From the NCBI RefSeq assembly GCF_000750955.1, contig NZ_CCEJ010000009.1, positions 124,001-188,000 of the forward strand: a DNA stretch of 64,000 nucleotides, in the 5' to 3' direction. The DNA comes from Criblamydia sequanensis CRIB-18. Its GTDB lineage: Bacteria; Chlamydiota; Chlamydiia; Chlamydiales; Criblamydiaceae. The translations under genes and the position numbers were made by a program. Shown here piece by piece: positions 9,146 through 18,175 of the stretch (position 1 is its first letter; every line of letters begins with the position of its first letter). The notes under the pieces were generated by a model. The model saw only the letters and a list, made by a program, of their open reading frames with translations. It was not told where the DNA came from and ran no database searches.

Positions 9146-10903
9146 CTAGGAGAATTGTAAACGGTAAAGTTTTTCATAAACACCTTTCAATCGTATCAAA
9201 GAATCATGGCTTCCTTCTTCTATTATGGACCCGTTTTTCATGACATAGATTAGGTCAGCTTGCTTAACAGTAGACAACCGATGTGCAATCGTTATGGCAG
9301 TTTTCCCTTCAATCGTTTTTTGAATCGCGTTTTCAAGATCTTCTTCTGTTTTTGGATCTATGTGAGCTGTTGCTTCATCAAAAAGGAGGATTTCGCGATT
9401 ATTATAAAGAGCTCTTGCAAAAGCAAAAAGCTGGGTCTCGCCGGTGGATAAGCTTTTAGATTTAGTCAATGTTTCATTTAAATCAATGGGTCCAAATACG
9501 TTTTCAAGCCGGCTTGATTTAAAAGCTTCTTCAAGCTGTTTTGAGTCCGGTTTTTCTTCAAATAGAGTGATATTATCTTTTAAGCTTCCGGAAAAAACAA
9601 CCGGGTCTTGTAAAACAACGCTAAAGTGCTTTCGTATACTTTCTTTGGAAATATTTTTTAATTCAATGCCATTGATAAGTATCGACCCCTTTTGATAATC
9701 ATAAAAACGAAGCAAAAGCGTAAAAATAGTAGATTTACCAGCTCCAGTTTCTCCAACAAAAGCTATTTTCTCACCCTTTTTAACTCTAAAGCTCACCCCT
9801 TGAAGCACCCAATTTTCTTCATTATAAGCAAAATAGACGTCTTTAAATTCGATCGTTTCAATAGTTTCTTTTAGATCAATTCCCAAGTGAAGGTCTTCCC
9901 TATTTTCCTTTAGAATTTGAAAGACTCGTCTTCCCCCGGCAAAAGAGGCTTCTAAGGAATTATAACGTTCGGCAAGATCTGCAAGGGGCCTAAACACCAT
10001 CGCCGCATAAAGGCTCATGGTAAAATAAAGAGAAGCATTAAAGCCATTTTTTGATGTAAACGCAATCAAAACAAAAGCTAATATGTAAAATGAGCTTGTC
10101 ATGAAATCAATGCCGGCTATAAAAAATGAGAAATTATTGATAGCTCTTAAATAGCCATTTTTTAAATTCTGATTTAAGATTGTAAATTCTTTATTTTCCC
10201 TTTCTATTAGGCCAAAACTTTTAATTACTGTCACTCCGGCAAGATGCTCTTGTGTAAACGCATTTAAATCCGAAACAAGGGTTCGTATGTAGTCATAAAT
10301 TTTCTTCTGATTCAATCGAAAATTGTTCGTTAAAAAAAAGACAAAAGGTAAAAGAAACAAGATTCCAAAAGCCAAATAAACGCTTAAAAAACTAATGGCC
10401 GCAAAAATAACGATAAATATGACAAGGTTGCTTAATATGGGAACAAAACTGTCAGAAAACAATTGATTCACCTGATCGACATCATGAATGGTCCTTGTAA
10501 TCAAACTCCCAAGTTTCGACTTGTCTAGTACTTGCAAAGGCAAGAGAAGAATATGGCGGTAAACATCTTTTCGAAGCCTATAAAGTCCTCGTTCGGCATA
10601 AACGCTTCTTAGATAAGTGCTAAAAGATTCCGCTAAAAAGCCGATAAGCAGCACTAGGGCAAGTAAAAGCGCTCCTTTTGCAATCTTATAAAAAGTTTCT
10701 TTCCTAACCGTAATTTCAAAAGAATCTTTAAATAAAAGCTCTGACAAATGCCCCATGAAGGCAGGCAAGGAAGCTTCTATAATTTTTGCAAAAATTAACA
10801 AAATCAAAGAAAATAAAATCGGTAGCCAAAAAGGTCTTAAATAGTTCAAAAGCGGCCATAACACCGGCTCATCCTTTAAACTTTTATCAGCTTCTTTGGA
10901 CAT
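9146..10903 (-). CDS. ABC exporter half-transporter with consensus ATPase residues (MdlB-like)
   Basis: An N-terminal six-helix ABC exporter membrane domain (about residues 25-320) is followed by a nucleotide-binding domain. Walker A is GETGAGKST (about 385), Walker B LLFDEATAHID carries the catalytic Glu, and the switch histidine is present in IAHRLST. The signature motif is altered to LSTGETQ instead of LSGGQ. With the neighbouring half-transporter it should form a heterodimeric type IV exporter of lipid, peptide or drug-like substrates at the inner membrane. Its catalytic half pairs with the intact LSGGQ of the partner. It lies 8 bases downstream of that partner gene. The substrate is unknown. 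Confidence 0.88.
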   Translation of the reverse strand: MSKEADKSLKDEPVLWPLLNYLRPFWLPILFSLILLIFAKIIEASLPAFMGHLSELLFKDSFEITVRKETFYKIAKGALLLALVLLIGFLAESFSTYLRSVYAERGLYRLRKDVYRHILLLPLQVLDKSKLGSLITRTIHDVDQVNQLFSDSFVPILSNLVIFIVIFAAISFLSVYLAFGILFLLPFVFFLTNNFRLNQKKIYDYIRTLVSDLNAFTQEHLAGVTVIKSFGLIERENKEFTILNQNLKNGYLRAINNFSFFIAGIDFMTSSFYILAFVLIAFTSKNGFNASLYFTMSLYAAMVFRPLADLAERYNSLEASFAGGRRVFQILKENREDLHLGIDLKETIETIEFKDVYFAYNEENWVLQGVSFRVKKGEKIAFVGETGAGKSTIFTLLLRFYDYQKGSILINGIELKNISKESIRKHFSVVLQDPVVFSGSLKDNITLFEEKPDSKQLEEAFKSSRLENVFGPIDLNETLTKSKSLSTGETQLFAFARALYNNREILLFDEATAHIDPKTEEDLENAIQKTIEGKTAITIAHRLSTVKQADLIYVMKNGSIIEEGSHDSLIRLKGVYEKLYRLQFS

Positions 10904-10911
10904 AAAAAGTA

Positions 10912-12696
10912 TTATTCCTGCTTCAAATCCAGCTTGTTTAGCTCATAGAGGGATTGATACTTGCCATTTAGCTTTTTCAATTCTTCTGGAGTGCCTTGCT
11001 CCACAATTTTCCCTTCTTGGAGATAAAGGACCCTATCCATTTTTTCAAGAGCTGAAATTCTCTCAGATATCAAAAGGATCGTTCTTCCTTTAAAGAAGCT
11101 TTTAATTGAAGAGAGAATATGCTCTTCTGTTGTCGCATCCACGCTTGAGAAGATGTCGTCAAAAAGCAAAATGGGTCTTTTTAATAAGAATGCCCTTGCA
11201 AGAGCAAGCCTCATTTTCTGACCTCCTGATAAAGTGATTCCCCTTTCTCCGATCATAGTATCGTATTGCTCGGGAAAAGAAAGAATCGTTTCATGAAGGT
11301 CTGCAAACTTAAAAACAATCTCTAGATCCTCCATAGAAGCATCTTCACTTGCAAAACGGGCATTCTCTGCTATCGTTTTAGAAAATAGAAAAGGAATCTG
11401 CTCGCAAAGCGCTAAATTAAGGTATATTTCTTTTAAGGGAATATCTTTGATATCCACCCCTGAAAAGAGAATTTTTCCCGGGTCAATTTCATACGCCCTT
11501 GAAATTAACTTAAAAAGAGTGCTTTTTCCGCTTCCAATAGGGCCTGTTATCCCGATATGCTCCCCTTTCTTTACAAGGAGTGAAAAATCATCCAGGGCTT
11601 TTTTTGAAGCTCCCGGATAAGTAAAAGACAGGTTTTTAATTTCAAGATAAAGATCGTCCGGTTTAATTCTTATATTATTTTTGGGATCGATGACTTTGAT
11701 CGGTTCATCATAAATAGCTTTCAAACGATCATAAGAGGCTTTCCCGGTTTCATAAAATGGAAAAACCCAACTTAGCATAAGAACCGGGCCATAGATATAG
11801 GATTGCACCCAAATAAATGAGAGAAGGTCAGGGGTTTTAAAAGATACGCCATAAAAATGCGAGAAAAAAGCAGCTGTCAATAAGACTAAAATAGGTGAAA
11901 GCCTTGTTAAAGAAGCGATTAATGGATAAAAGGTTCCCTCAATAGTGGTTAAATAAACACTTGGTTTAATTAAAGAATAGCTAAGTTTATTAAACACTCT
12001 TTCTAATCGTTTTTCTATCCCGGCGGATTTTACAAGTCGAATGTTAGAATAATGCTCGGCCGCATAGTCGCTTAAAGCCGCATACTTGCTTAAAACCTCC
12101 TCTGAAGAGCTGTAAATTCTTCCTTTAAAAAATGTGTAGGCTATGGGAATAGCTATAATTGGTATTAAAGCAACAAGAGCAAGCTGCCATGAAAGAAAAA
12201 AAAGAATAATCAAGCCAGGAAAAATGAGGGTCACTCCAAAGAATGGGTACATCAACCCCGGCCCCAATACATCCCTATACCTCGTGATATCGTTTGTAAG
12301 CCTGCTTAAAAGCTCTCCTATTCCATAGCGGTCAAAAAACTCTTGGGATTGATCTTCTATTCGAAAAAATATAATTTCTCGAATCCAGCTTTCAGCTTCA
12401 CGGCTTATCGAAATAAAGGCGATTCGCATAAGGTATTTAAAAAAAGTCGATAAAAAAGCTACCGTTAAGAGAAGAGCTCCCCATAAGAGGATGCTATCCG
12501 GAAAATAACTTGTGAGACTCCATAAGTCCTCTTTAAAATTGCCTTTTGCATCTAACTTATAAAGGGCTTGTCTAAAGAGAAGAGGGTTTAAAAGAAGTAA
12601 GAGATTGGAAAGTAAAACAAATAGAAACCCTTTTAAAAAGCGTTTACGATACTTTAAAATAATCGCTTTTAAATTGGCAAAAAGGCTTTTTTCCAT
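10912..12696 (-). CDS. ABC exporter half-transporter with degenerate ATPase residues (MdlA-like)
   Basis: An ABC exporter membrane domain (about residues 20-310) is fused to a nucleotide-binding domain with Walker A GPIGSGKST and a perfect signature LSGGQ. In Walker B (LLFDDIFSSVD) the catalytic Glu is replaced by Asp, and the switch His is replaced (ISER where AHR is usual). Such a non-consensus half is typical of heterodimeric exporters, where only one of two composite ATP sites is fully active. The intact complementary residues are in the adjacent gene. The ATG at 12696 is preferred; an in-frame TTG lies at 12705. It follows the glycosyltransferase gene by about 18 bases. Confidence 0.88.
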   Translation of the reverse strand: MEKSLFANLKAIILKYRKRFLKGFLFVLLSNLLLLLNPLLFRQALYKLDAKGNFKEDLWSLTSYFPDSILLWGALLLTVAFLSTFFKYLMRIAFISISREAESWIREIIFFRIEDQSQEFFDRYGIGELLSRLTNDITRYRDVLGPGLMYPFFGVTLIFPGLIILFFLSWQLALVALIPIIAIPIAYTFFKGRIYSSSEEVLSKYAALSDYAAEHYSNIRLVKSAGIEKRLERVFNKLSYSLIKPSVYLTTIEGTFYPLIASLTRLSPILVLLTAAFFSHFYGVSFKTPDLLSFIWVQSYIYGPVLMLSWVFPFYETGKASYDRLKAIYDEPIKVIDPKNNIRIKPDDLYLEIKNLSFTYPGASKKALDDFSLLVKKGEHIGITGPIGSGKSTLFKLISRAYEIDPGKILFSGVDIKDIPLKEIYLNLALCEQIPFLFSKTIAENARFASEDASMEDLEIVFKFADLHETILSFPEQYDTMIGERGITLSGGQKMRLALARAFLLKRPILLFDDIFSSVDATTEEHILSSIKSFFKGRTILLISERISALEKMDRVLYLQEGKIVEQGTPEELKKLNGKYQSLYELNKLDLKQE

Positions 12697-12714
12697 GGAA
12701 TTCAAAGTTTCATG

Positions 12715-13434
12715 CTACTTTTTATGGCTTGTTATATAGTCTTCCATATCTTTTAAGAGAGTTGGGTATATGTGTTTTTGATCCACTTCGTTTTGAACTT
12801 GCTCTCTTGTGAGAATTCCTTTTTCTAAGCATTCGTTTAGCTCTTCTAAAAAAGCCCCTCTAAAGGGGTGGCCTGGCTTTTTCCATGGTTGGGTTGGGAC
12901 ATGCGTATAATGAATAATCTTAGTTGTATCATCATAGTGATCAAAATCATTCCAAATAGGGGGAAGAACGCCAAAATCGTCGTGATTCATGCCATCCGGA
13001 GCACCGCACATGGTCCCTTGATAGGAAGTCAAACCGGCATTAATGAGTGTCACCCATTCATGGATTTTCCAATGCTTTAGGTGTTCGCAATCAAGAAGCA
13101 TGCAGCTTGTAAAAAAACGTTTGTCATCCATTTGTTTAGCGATGGCATTTTTCCCCTTTAAATCCATAGAAAATAACTCTTGTATATCCCCTAGACAAAC
13201 CATATCGGCATCTAAATAAATGGCTCTACCCTGATAGCCGCACGCTTCAGGAATCGAAAAACGATAAAATGAAAACCCTGTATACATTTTGGTTTTCAAA
13301 TTTAAAGGAATATTTTGAAGATCTTTAAATTCAACCTTCTCCTTAGTTCGTTTCGTGACACTATACTTAAGAACTTGAGTTGGAAGCCATTGCATGGGTT
13401 CTGTCCCGATAAAAATCCTGATTGTGTTTTCCAT
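12715..13434 (-). CDS. Glycosyltransferase, GT8-like
   Basis: This 239-residue soluble protein has a GT-A fold signature. The DxD metal/nucleotide-sugar motif is D75-A-D77 in AIYLDADMVCLGDI, preceded by a basic stretch and followed by a G-x-x-DGMNHDDFG acceptor region. A late conserved histidine lies in KIIHYTHVPTQPW. This pattern fits GT8-like transferases that use UDP-sugars with retention of configuration. It has no signal or membrane segment, so it should act on the cytoplasmic face. As first gene of a unit with two ABC half-transporters and a UbiA-like protein, it may glycosylate a lipid or lipid-linked substrate. That role is inference. Confidence 0.7.
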   Translation of the reverse strand: MENTIRIFIGTEPMQWLPTQVLKYSVTKRTKEKVEFKDLQNIPLNLKTKMYTGFSFYRFSIPEACGYQGRAIYLDADMVCLGDIQELFSMDLKGKNAIAKQMDDKRFFTSCMLLDCEHLKHWKIHEWVTLINAGLTSYQGTMCGAPDGMNHDDFGVLPPIWNDFDHYDDTTKIIHYTHVPTQPWKKPGHPFRGAFLEELNECLEKGILTREQVQNEVDQKHIYPTLLKDMEDYITSHKK

Positions 13435-13557
13435 AGACTGGAACTTCCCTAAGTTTTAAAGGTTTAGTTTTTTTAAAAAATTAGATGATACCCAAAATGC
13501 AACATAGCGAATGCACCGTAATCTCTGCAAGGAGGGTTTAAGAATTTGAGAAGGTAG

Positions 13558-13591
13558 AAGAAAAAAAAGGCCCTAATTAATTAGGGCCTTT
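13558..13591 (-). terminator. Rho-independent terminator after rseP
   Basis: A perfect 26-base palindrome (13566-13591, arms AAAGGCCCTAATT and AATTAGGGCCTTT) lies four bases past the rseP stop. On the minus strand it is followed by a run of eight T. Confidence 0.85.
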
Positions 13592-13595
13592 AATG

Positions 13596-15539
13596 TTATT
13601 CGGGGAAAATATTTTTAAAAACTCTTGCTAAGTCATGGTAGGTCAAGAAGATAAAAAAGCCGATAATCAATATCCCGAAAGGTATGATCAATTTTTCCAT
13701 AGTTTTTGGCTTTATTCTCTTTCCTGAAACCATTTCGTAAAGGGCAAAAACAATCGTTCCGCCATCTAATACAGGGATGGGCAAGAGATTAATTACCCCA
13801 AGGTTTAAGCTGATAAACCCAATCCAATAAAGTACTTCTTTTAAGCTGACCATAAAGCCTTCATGAACGACTTGGACAATCCCGACAGGGCCGCTCATCC
13901 ACTTTGGACTTAAATTTCCGCTTAATAGCGCATATAGCGTGCGATAGATTTCGCCTATAATTCCTTTAAAAAGCTCAATCGGACCCGGGTTATAAGTCAC
14001 TTTACGATCTTGAACATTTGGAATGCCTAGTTGCAGCTGATTCTCTTCGTTCTCAAGTCTATTTAAAGCGTACGCTCTTTTTTCAGGATCTTCAATTTTT
14101 TCAATCCGTTGCCTTTCTTCTTGAATGGCAGCTGCGAAATCTTCTTGAACTTCTAAAAATTCGCTTCGCTTTTTTGGAGCTACAGTTTTTAAAAGGATAA
14201 GATTTCCGGAACTTCTGATCGGGGCTTCAAGACCGATTGAATTGGCAATCTTTTTTAAGTCGCTCCATTCTGTCCTATCATCAAAGTCATTGTCAGATTG
14301 ATCATAATTTGTGGGCACTAAAATTTTACTGTCTCGTTCAGCAATAATGGTGACTTTACGCTCTTGTAAAAGCTTTAAAAGCTCGTAGGAAAATCGGATC
14401 CTTTCGCCGTTAACCGCGATTATTTTATCACCCACTAAAAGAGGCGCTTCGCTATCTGAAAAGGGGTGTCTTGGAAAAGCTTCTTCTTCTGTATCCCTAT
14501 CGATAAATTTAAGCTCTTTTTCAATAACAGCTTCGTTATTTAAATTATAAGGCAAAGCATAAAGCATATTTAGCTTTAAAGACTTTAGATTGGCTTCATG
14601 CTGCCAGTCGGATAACTCATCACGAATTTCAGGATCAAGCTTTAGCTCTTGAACTTCCACGCGAGGCACTCTCTTATGAAGAATTTTTCCTTGGCGTTCA
14701 ATGGTCAAATAAACGCGGTCGTCATTTAAGATTTTATTGAGCTGCCTTAAAGAAAAAATAACTTCGCCATCTGCCCAGAGAATTCTATCGCCGTATTGAA
14801 GGCCGCTATTTTCAAGTGGGGATCCGGTAAGTAACGGGTTTTCTTTGTCCCCGATCTTGTTGTAGATGATGTAGTGCGCTGAATCGACAATACCGGAAGT
14901 TAGAATTCCTTTATCCGAAGCTAAGGGGTTAGGGTAAGTCTTAACACTTAGCTTAAAAGGCTCTTTTTCTTTTTTAAAATAATTCACTTTATTGCCAAGG
15001 ACTTGGATTTCATCTCCTTGAGTCATAGGCATGTAAAGATGATCTTTAATTCCTGAATAAGCACTCGATCCGTAAGCTGTAATCTCATCTCCCGGTCTAA
15101 TACCTGCTTGATAGAGTTGCGATTTAGGGTCTACCCAGCCGATTTTGTGAGTAAATTCAGAAAAATTTTTCTCACGTCCGCCCAAGGCATAAAGAAGACC
15201 AAAAATTAAAAGGGCAAAAGCAATATTCATGAAAGGTCCGGCAAAAGCAACCTTTATACGATCCCACGGGCTTTTACCAAAAAAACCATCTGGAATTTCG
15301 TAAGGGTCTCCACCCTCTTCCGTCTCTTGTCCTTTAATTCGGACATAGCCCCCAAAGGGAAGCCAGCCAATTTGCCACTTTACGCCATTTCTTACCCATG
15401 AGTAAATGGGGCGGCCAAAACCAATTGCAAAAGTTTCAACACGCATCCCAACACGCCTTGCCATAAAATAATGGCCTAGCTCGTGGATGAATATCAAAAA
15501 GCTTAAGCAAAGTAGAGCGAGAATAATGCTCAAGATCAT
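13596..15539 (-). CDS. rseP: RseP-type site-2 membrane metalloprotease
   Basis: This polytopic zinc protease cleaves within membrane segments, typically anti-sigma factors or signal peptides, as part of envelope quality control. The zinc site HELGH is in the first helix (about residue 22), and the second metal site is in the C-terminal NLLPIPVLDGG motif. Between them lies a long exported region of about 400 residues with PDZ-like segments (for example QAGIRPGDEI and SPLENSGLQYGDRILWADG). At about 647 residues it is much longer than E. coli RseP (450), as I recall for chlamydial homologues. The ATG at 15539 has AAGGA upstream; a TTG at 15548 is too close to it. A possible leader terminator lies 50-80 bases upstream. 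Confidence 0.9.
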   Translation of the reverse strand: MILSIILALLCLSFLIFIHELGHYFMARRVGMRVETFAIGFGRPIYSWVRNGVKWQIGWLPFGGYVRIKGQETEEGGDPYEIPDGFFGKSPWDRIKVAFAGPFMNIAFALLIFGLLYALGGREKNFSEFTHKIGWVDPKSQLYQAGIRPGDEITAYGSSAYSGIKDHLYMPMTQGDEIQVLGNKVNYFKKEKEPFKLSVKTYPNPLASDKGILTSGIVDSAHYIIYNKIGDKENPLLTGSPLENSGLQYGDRILWADGEVIFSLRQLNKILNDDRVYLTIERQGKILHKRVPRVEVQELKLDPEIRDELSDWQHEANLKSLKLNMLYALPYNLNNEAVIEKELKFIDRDTEEEAFPRHPFSDSEAPLLVGDKIIAVNGERIRFSYELLKLLQERKVTIIAERDSKILVPTNYDQSDNDFDDRTEWSDLKKIANSIGLEAPIRSSGNLILLKTVAPKKRSEFLEVQEDFAAAIQEERQRIEKIEDPEKRAYALNRLENEENQLQLGIPNVQDRKVTYNPGPIELFKGIIGEIYRTLYALLSGNLSPKWMSGPVGIVQVVHEGFMVSLKEVLYWIGFISLNLGVINLLPIPVLDGGTIVFALYEMVSGKRIKPKTMEKLIIPFGILIIGFFIFLTYHDLARVFKNIFPE

Positions 15540-16016
15540 TGGATTCAAAGTCCTTATCTGAATGGATGAAGTAAAAAACCGCTATTAAAAAACCAAAAAC
15601 TCTTTACCGTGAGGTAAAGCGCTATTGGGTTTCCGATTAAAGTATCCATTATGACATAAGATAGGGTATAGTTTAAAGACTAAAGAAGAGCTAACCCTCG
15701 ATTCCGACCTCTAAAATTAAAAGTTAAATTTGGTTTTTTTTTGGTTTAAACCCAAATGGCCAGCCAATTCTTCATTTAGTCCCAAGGGCTTAAGACATTT
15801 TTGTAAATGGCATGGGGGCAAGGGAGGAAACCTTGGCGAATAAATGCGAATAGAAGATCACTGAAATAAAGTGAATATTAAATGAAGATTATGGCTAACT
15901 TTTTTTTGAAAGAAGCAATATGACTAATTGAAATAAAGGCTGTCTAAAGAACTTTTACCCGTTGATGAGCCACCTCTTTTGTCTTACTTAAAAACAGGTA
16001 GGAGGAAGCTGAGGCC
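15540..16016. other. Gap of 477 bases between dxr and rseP
   Basis: I see no protein-coding frame. On the minus strand there is a weak promoter-like pair (TTTAAA, 18 bases, CATAAT at 15649-15654) from which transcription would run into the hairpin at 15602-15619 and on to rseP. A run of nine T at about 15733-15741 and a TGAGGCCTCA palindrome next to the dxr stop are the only other structures noted. Confidence 0.35.
15587..15619 (-). terminator. Hairpin plus T-run just upstream of rseP
   Basis: On the minus strand a 7-bp stem CTTTACC/GGTAAAG with a TCAC loop is followed by AGTTTTTGGTTTTTT. It looks like an intrinsic terminator. It sits 48 bases before the rseP start and about 400 bases after dxr. 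It could end the long operon, act as an attenuator in the rseP leader, or end a small RNA. Confidence 0.5.
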
Positions 16017-17156
16017 TCAATAAGTTAAAGCAATTCTTTTCGCCTCGTTATCAACTTCTATAATATCGTCTAGCGAATGAATGGCAATCGGCTCGTAAGC
16101 GTCCATTAGTTTATTTAATTTATTTCCGATTTCTAACCAAGACACTTGATTTTTTGAAAATCTTTCTACTAACACTTCATTGGCAGCATTCATAAAACAA
16201 GGCATGCTTTTTCCAATTTTTAAAGCATCAAACGCCAGTTTTAAACAAACAAAACGGTTGAAATCGGGCTTTTGAAAGTGAAGACTCGAAAAAAGCTCAA
16301 AATTGAAGGGCTCTAAAAGACCTTTTTTTCTTTCAGGGTGGGTTAAAGCGTATTGGATGGGAACAAACATCGTCGGACGGCTCATCTGGGCCATCATCGA
16401 TCCATCAATAAACTCAACTAAGCTATGGATCACACTTTCAGGGTGGATGACCACTTCAATTTTTTCAACCGGGATATCAAATAAAAAATGAGCTTCAATG
16501 ACTTCAAGGCCTTTATTCATTAAAGTTGAGCAATCGATTGTAATTTTTGGACCCATCTGCCATGTCGGGTGCTTTAGGGCTTCATTGTAGGAAATGGAAT
16601 CTAATTCATCGTATGAACGGTTTTTAAAGGGGCCGCCGGAAGCTGTAATAATTAATCTTGAAACTTCATTCTTGGCATTCCCTTTAAGACATTGAAAAAT
16701 AGCGCTATGCTCACTATCAACGGGTAAAAGATTTGCACCCTTTTTTTTGGCTAACTCTAAAATGAACTTTCCACCTGATACTAAGGCTTCCTTGTTGGCA
16801 AGCGCGATATCTTTGCCGGCCTCTATGGCTTTGATGGTCGGCTTTAAGCCTAAGGTTCCTGAAATTGCTGAAACAACAAGCTCGGAAGATGCCCATGAGC
16901 TTGCGAGAAGAACCCCTTCCTCTCCTTCTAAAATTTCTTTATTCGGCAAAATTTTTCTTAATTCAAAAGCCGCTTTCCTATCATAAAGCGCTATAATTTC
17001 AGGATCAAATTCAAGCGATTGTTTATAGAGGGTCTCCCAATCGGATTTTGCTGCAAGCGAAACTACTTTGAACTCTTCTTTTCCAAGATTTCGAATCACA
17101 TCGAGAGTCTGCTTTCCAATAGATCCTGTAGATCCTAATATAGCGATTTTTTTCAT
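16017..17156 (-). CDS. dxr: 1-deoxy-D-xylulose 5-phosphate reductoisomerase
   Basis: This enzyme makes 2-C-methyl-erythritol 4-phosphate with NADPH, the committed step of the non-mevalonate isoprenoid pathway. Hallmarks are the GSTGSIGKQTLDV nucleotide-binding start, ANKEALVSGG, the metal/substrate site PVDSEHSAIFQCL, the ASGGPF loop and the GPKITIDCSTLMNKGLE stretch. The 379-residue length is normal. It is the last gene of the ytg operon, 23 bases after ytgD, an arrangement also known from Chlamydia. Confidence 0.95.
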   Translation of the reverse strand: MKKIAILGSTGSIGKQTLDVIRNLGKEEFKVVSLAAKSDWETLYKQSLEFDPEIIALYDRKAAFELRKILPNKEILEGEEGVLLASSWASSELVVSAISGTLGLKPTIKAIEAGKDIALANKEALVSGGKFILELAKKKGANLLPVDSEHSAIFQCLKGNAKNEVSRLIITASGGPFKNRSYDELDSISYNEALKHPTWQMGPKITIDCSTLMNKGLEVIEAHFLFDIPVEKIEVVIHPESVIHSLVEFIDGSMMAQMSRPTMFVPIQYALTHPERKKGLLEPFNFELFSSLHFQKPDFNRFVCLKLAFDALKIGKSMPCFMNAANEVLVERFSKNQVSWLEIGNKLNKLMDAYEPIAIHSLDDIIEVDNEAKRIALTY

Positions 17157-17179
17157 ACTTGAACCTTTCTTTCATTTTT

Positions 17180-18175
17180 TTACCAATTATTTTTCAAATT
17201 TCTCTTAAAAAAATGAAATTCTTTAAATAAAAAGTAACAAGCGGTGATTATAAATATAATGGCTATAGCCAAAATGGTAGTTCCGGCTGTCGATAAAGCA
17301 AGAGAGTAAAGAGAGAGGGCATGTCGAGCCATGGCGACTCCAAAAAGAGAGGCTAATATGCCTAAAAAACTTGCCATTAATAGCATCTTGTGAAGCTCTT
17401 TTGTCAAAAGCCTGGCCGCTAAGACAGGGCCCGTCATTAAAGCCAAGACCATAATGACCCCAACTGCCCTAAAAGCACTTGTCACTGTAAAAGAGGCTTG
17501 CGTCATGATGAGATAGTTAATAGACGTCACTGAAAAGCCAAGCGAGGATGCAAAGAAAGGGTCAAAAGAAGTAATCAGGTATTCCTTATAGAAAAGGATC
17601 AGGATTGCAAGATTAATGCCAAGGACAATAAGAGATAGCTTTAGATCGTTGATATGCAAGGCATCGACATTTCCTGTAACAAGTTCAGTCCCTACATGCT
17701 GAGACCTTGTCAGTAAAGTGACAAGTGTAATTCCTATTGCAAAAAGAGTTGTGAAGACAAGCCCGATACTCGCATCTTCTTGCAGTTTCATGGTTTTAGT
17801 AAAAAATTCGGTTAAAAAAGAAGTTGCAATTCCCATGACTAAGGAAGCTGCAAGAAGAATAAAAAGATTGGCATTGTTTGAACTTTCGTGGCTTTCTTGA
17901 AATGAAATGCCGCTTAAAAAATAGGCTGCTACAATCCCAACTAAAATAGTGTGTGAAATAGAATTAGCCAGCATAGCCATTTTTCTTAAAACAAGAAAGG
18001 ACCCGATAAGGGCGGAAGATATGGAAATGGAAATTAAAGTAAGGAGCTGAATTTCATCTGAAACAAGCTCGCTTGGATTTAATATGCCCGTGAGAAAGAG
18101 AAAGATTCTTTTTATAAATAAAAGAATAAAACCAAAAAAATCTTCTCCTGTATAGGGGTTAAAAGGCGCTTTCAT
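17180..18175 (-). CDS. ytgD: Metal ABC transporter permease YtgD
   Basis: This ABC-3 family permease has about eight or nine membrane helices over 331 residues. The family features SALIGSFLVLRKMAMLANSISHTIL near the N-terminus and the VTSAFRAVGVIMVLALMTGP helix with conserved Gly/Pro are visible. With YtgC it should form the channel of a manganese/iron/zinc importer in the inner membrane. Its start overlaps the ytgC stop by one base (TAATG), a sign of translational coupling. The assignment as ytgD rests on family plus gene order. Confidence 0.9.
   Translation of the reverse strand: MKAPFNPYTGEDFFGFILLFIKRIFLFLTGILNPSELVSDEIQLLTLISISISSALIGSFLVLRKMAMLANSISHTILVGIVAAYFLSGISFQESHESSNNANLFILLAASLVMGIATSFLTEFFTKTMKLQEDASIGLVFTTLFAIGITLVTLLTRSQHVGTELVTGNVDALHINDLKLSLIVLGINLAILILFYKEYLITSFDPFFASSLGFSVTSINYLIMTQASFTVTSAFRAVGVIMVLALMTGPVLAARLLTKELHKMLLMASFLGILASLFGVAMARHALSLYSLALSTAGTTILAIAIIFIITACYFLFKEFHFFKRNLKNNW

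Noticed and set aside
12705-12705. TTG start for the first ABC half-transporter, and the similar TTG at 15548 for rseP
   Set aside because: In both cases an ATG 9 bases further in is available; for rseP the spacing to the ribosome site also suits the ATG better.
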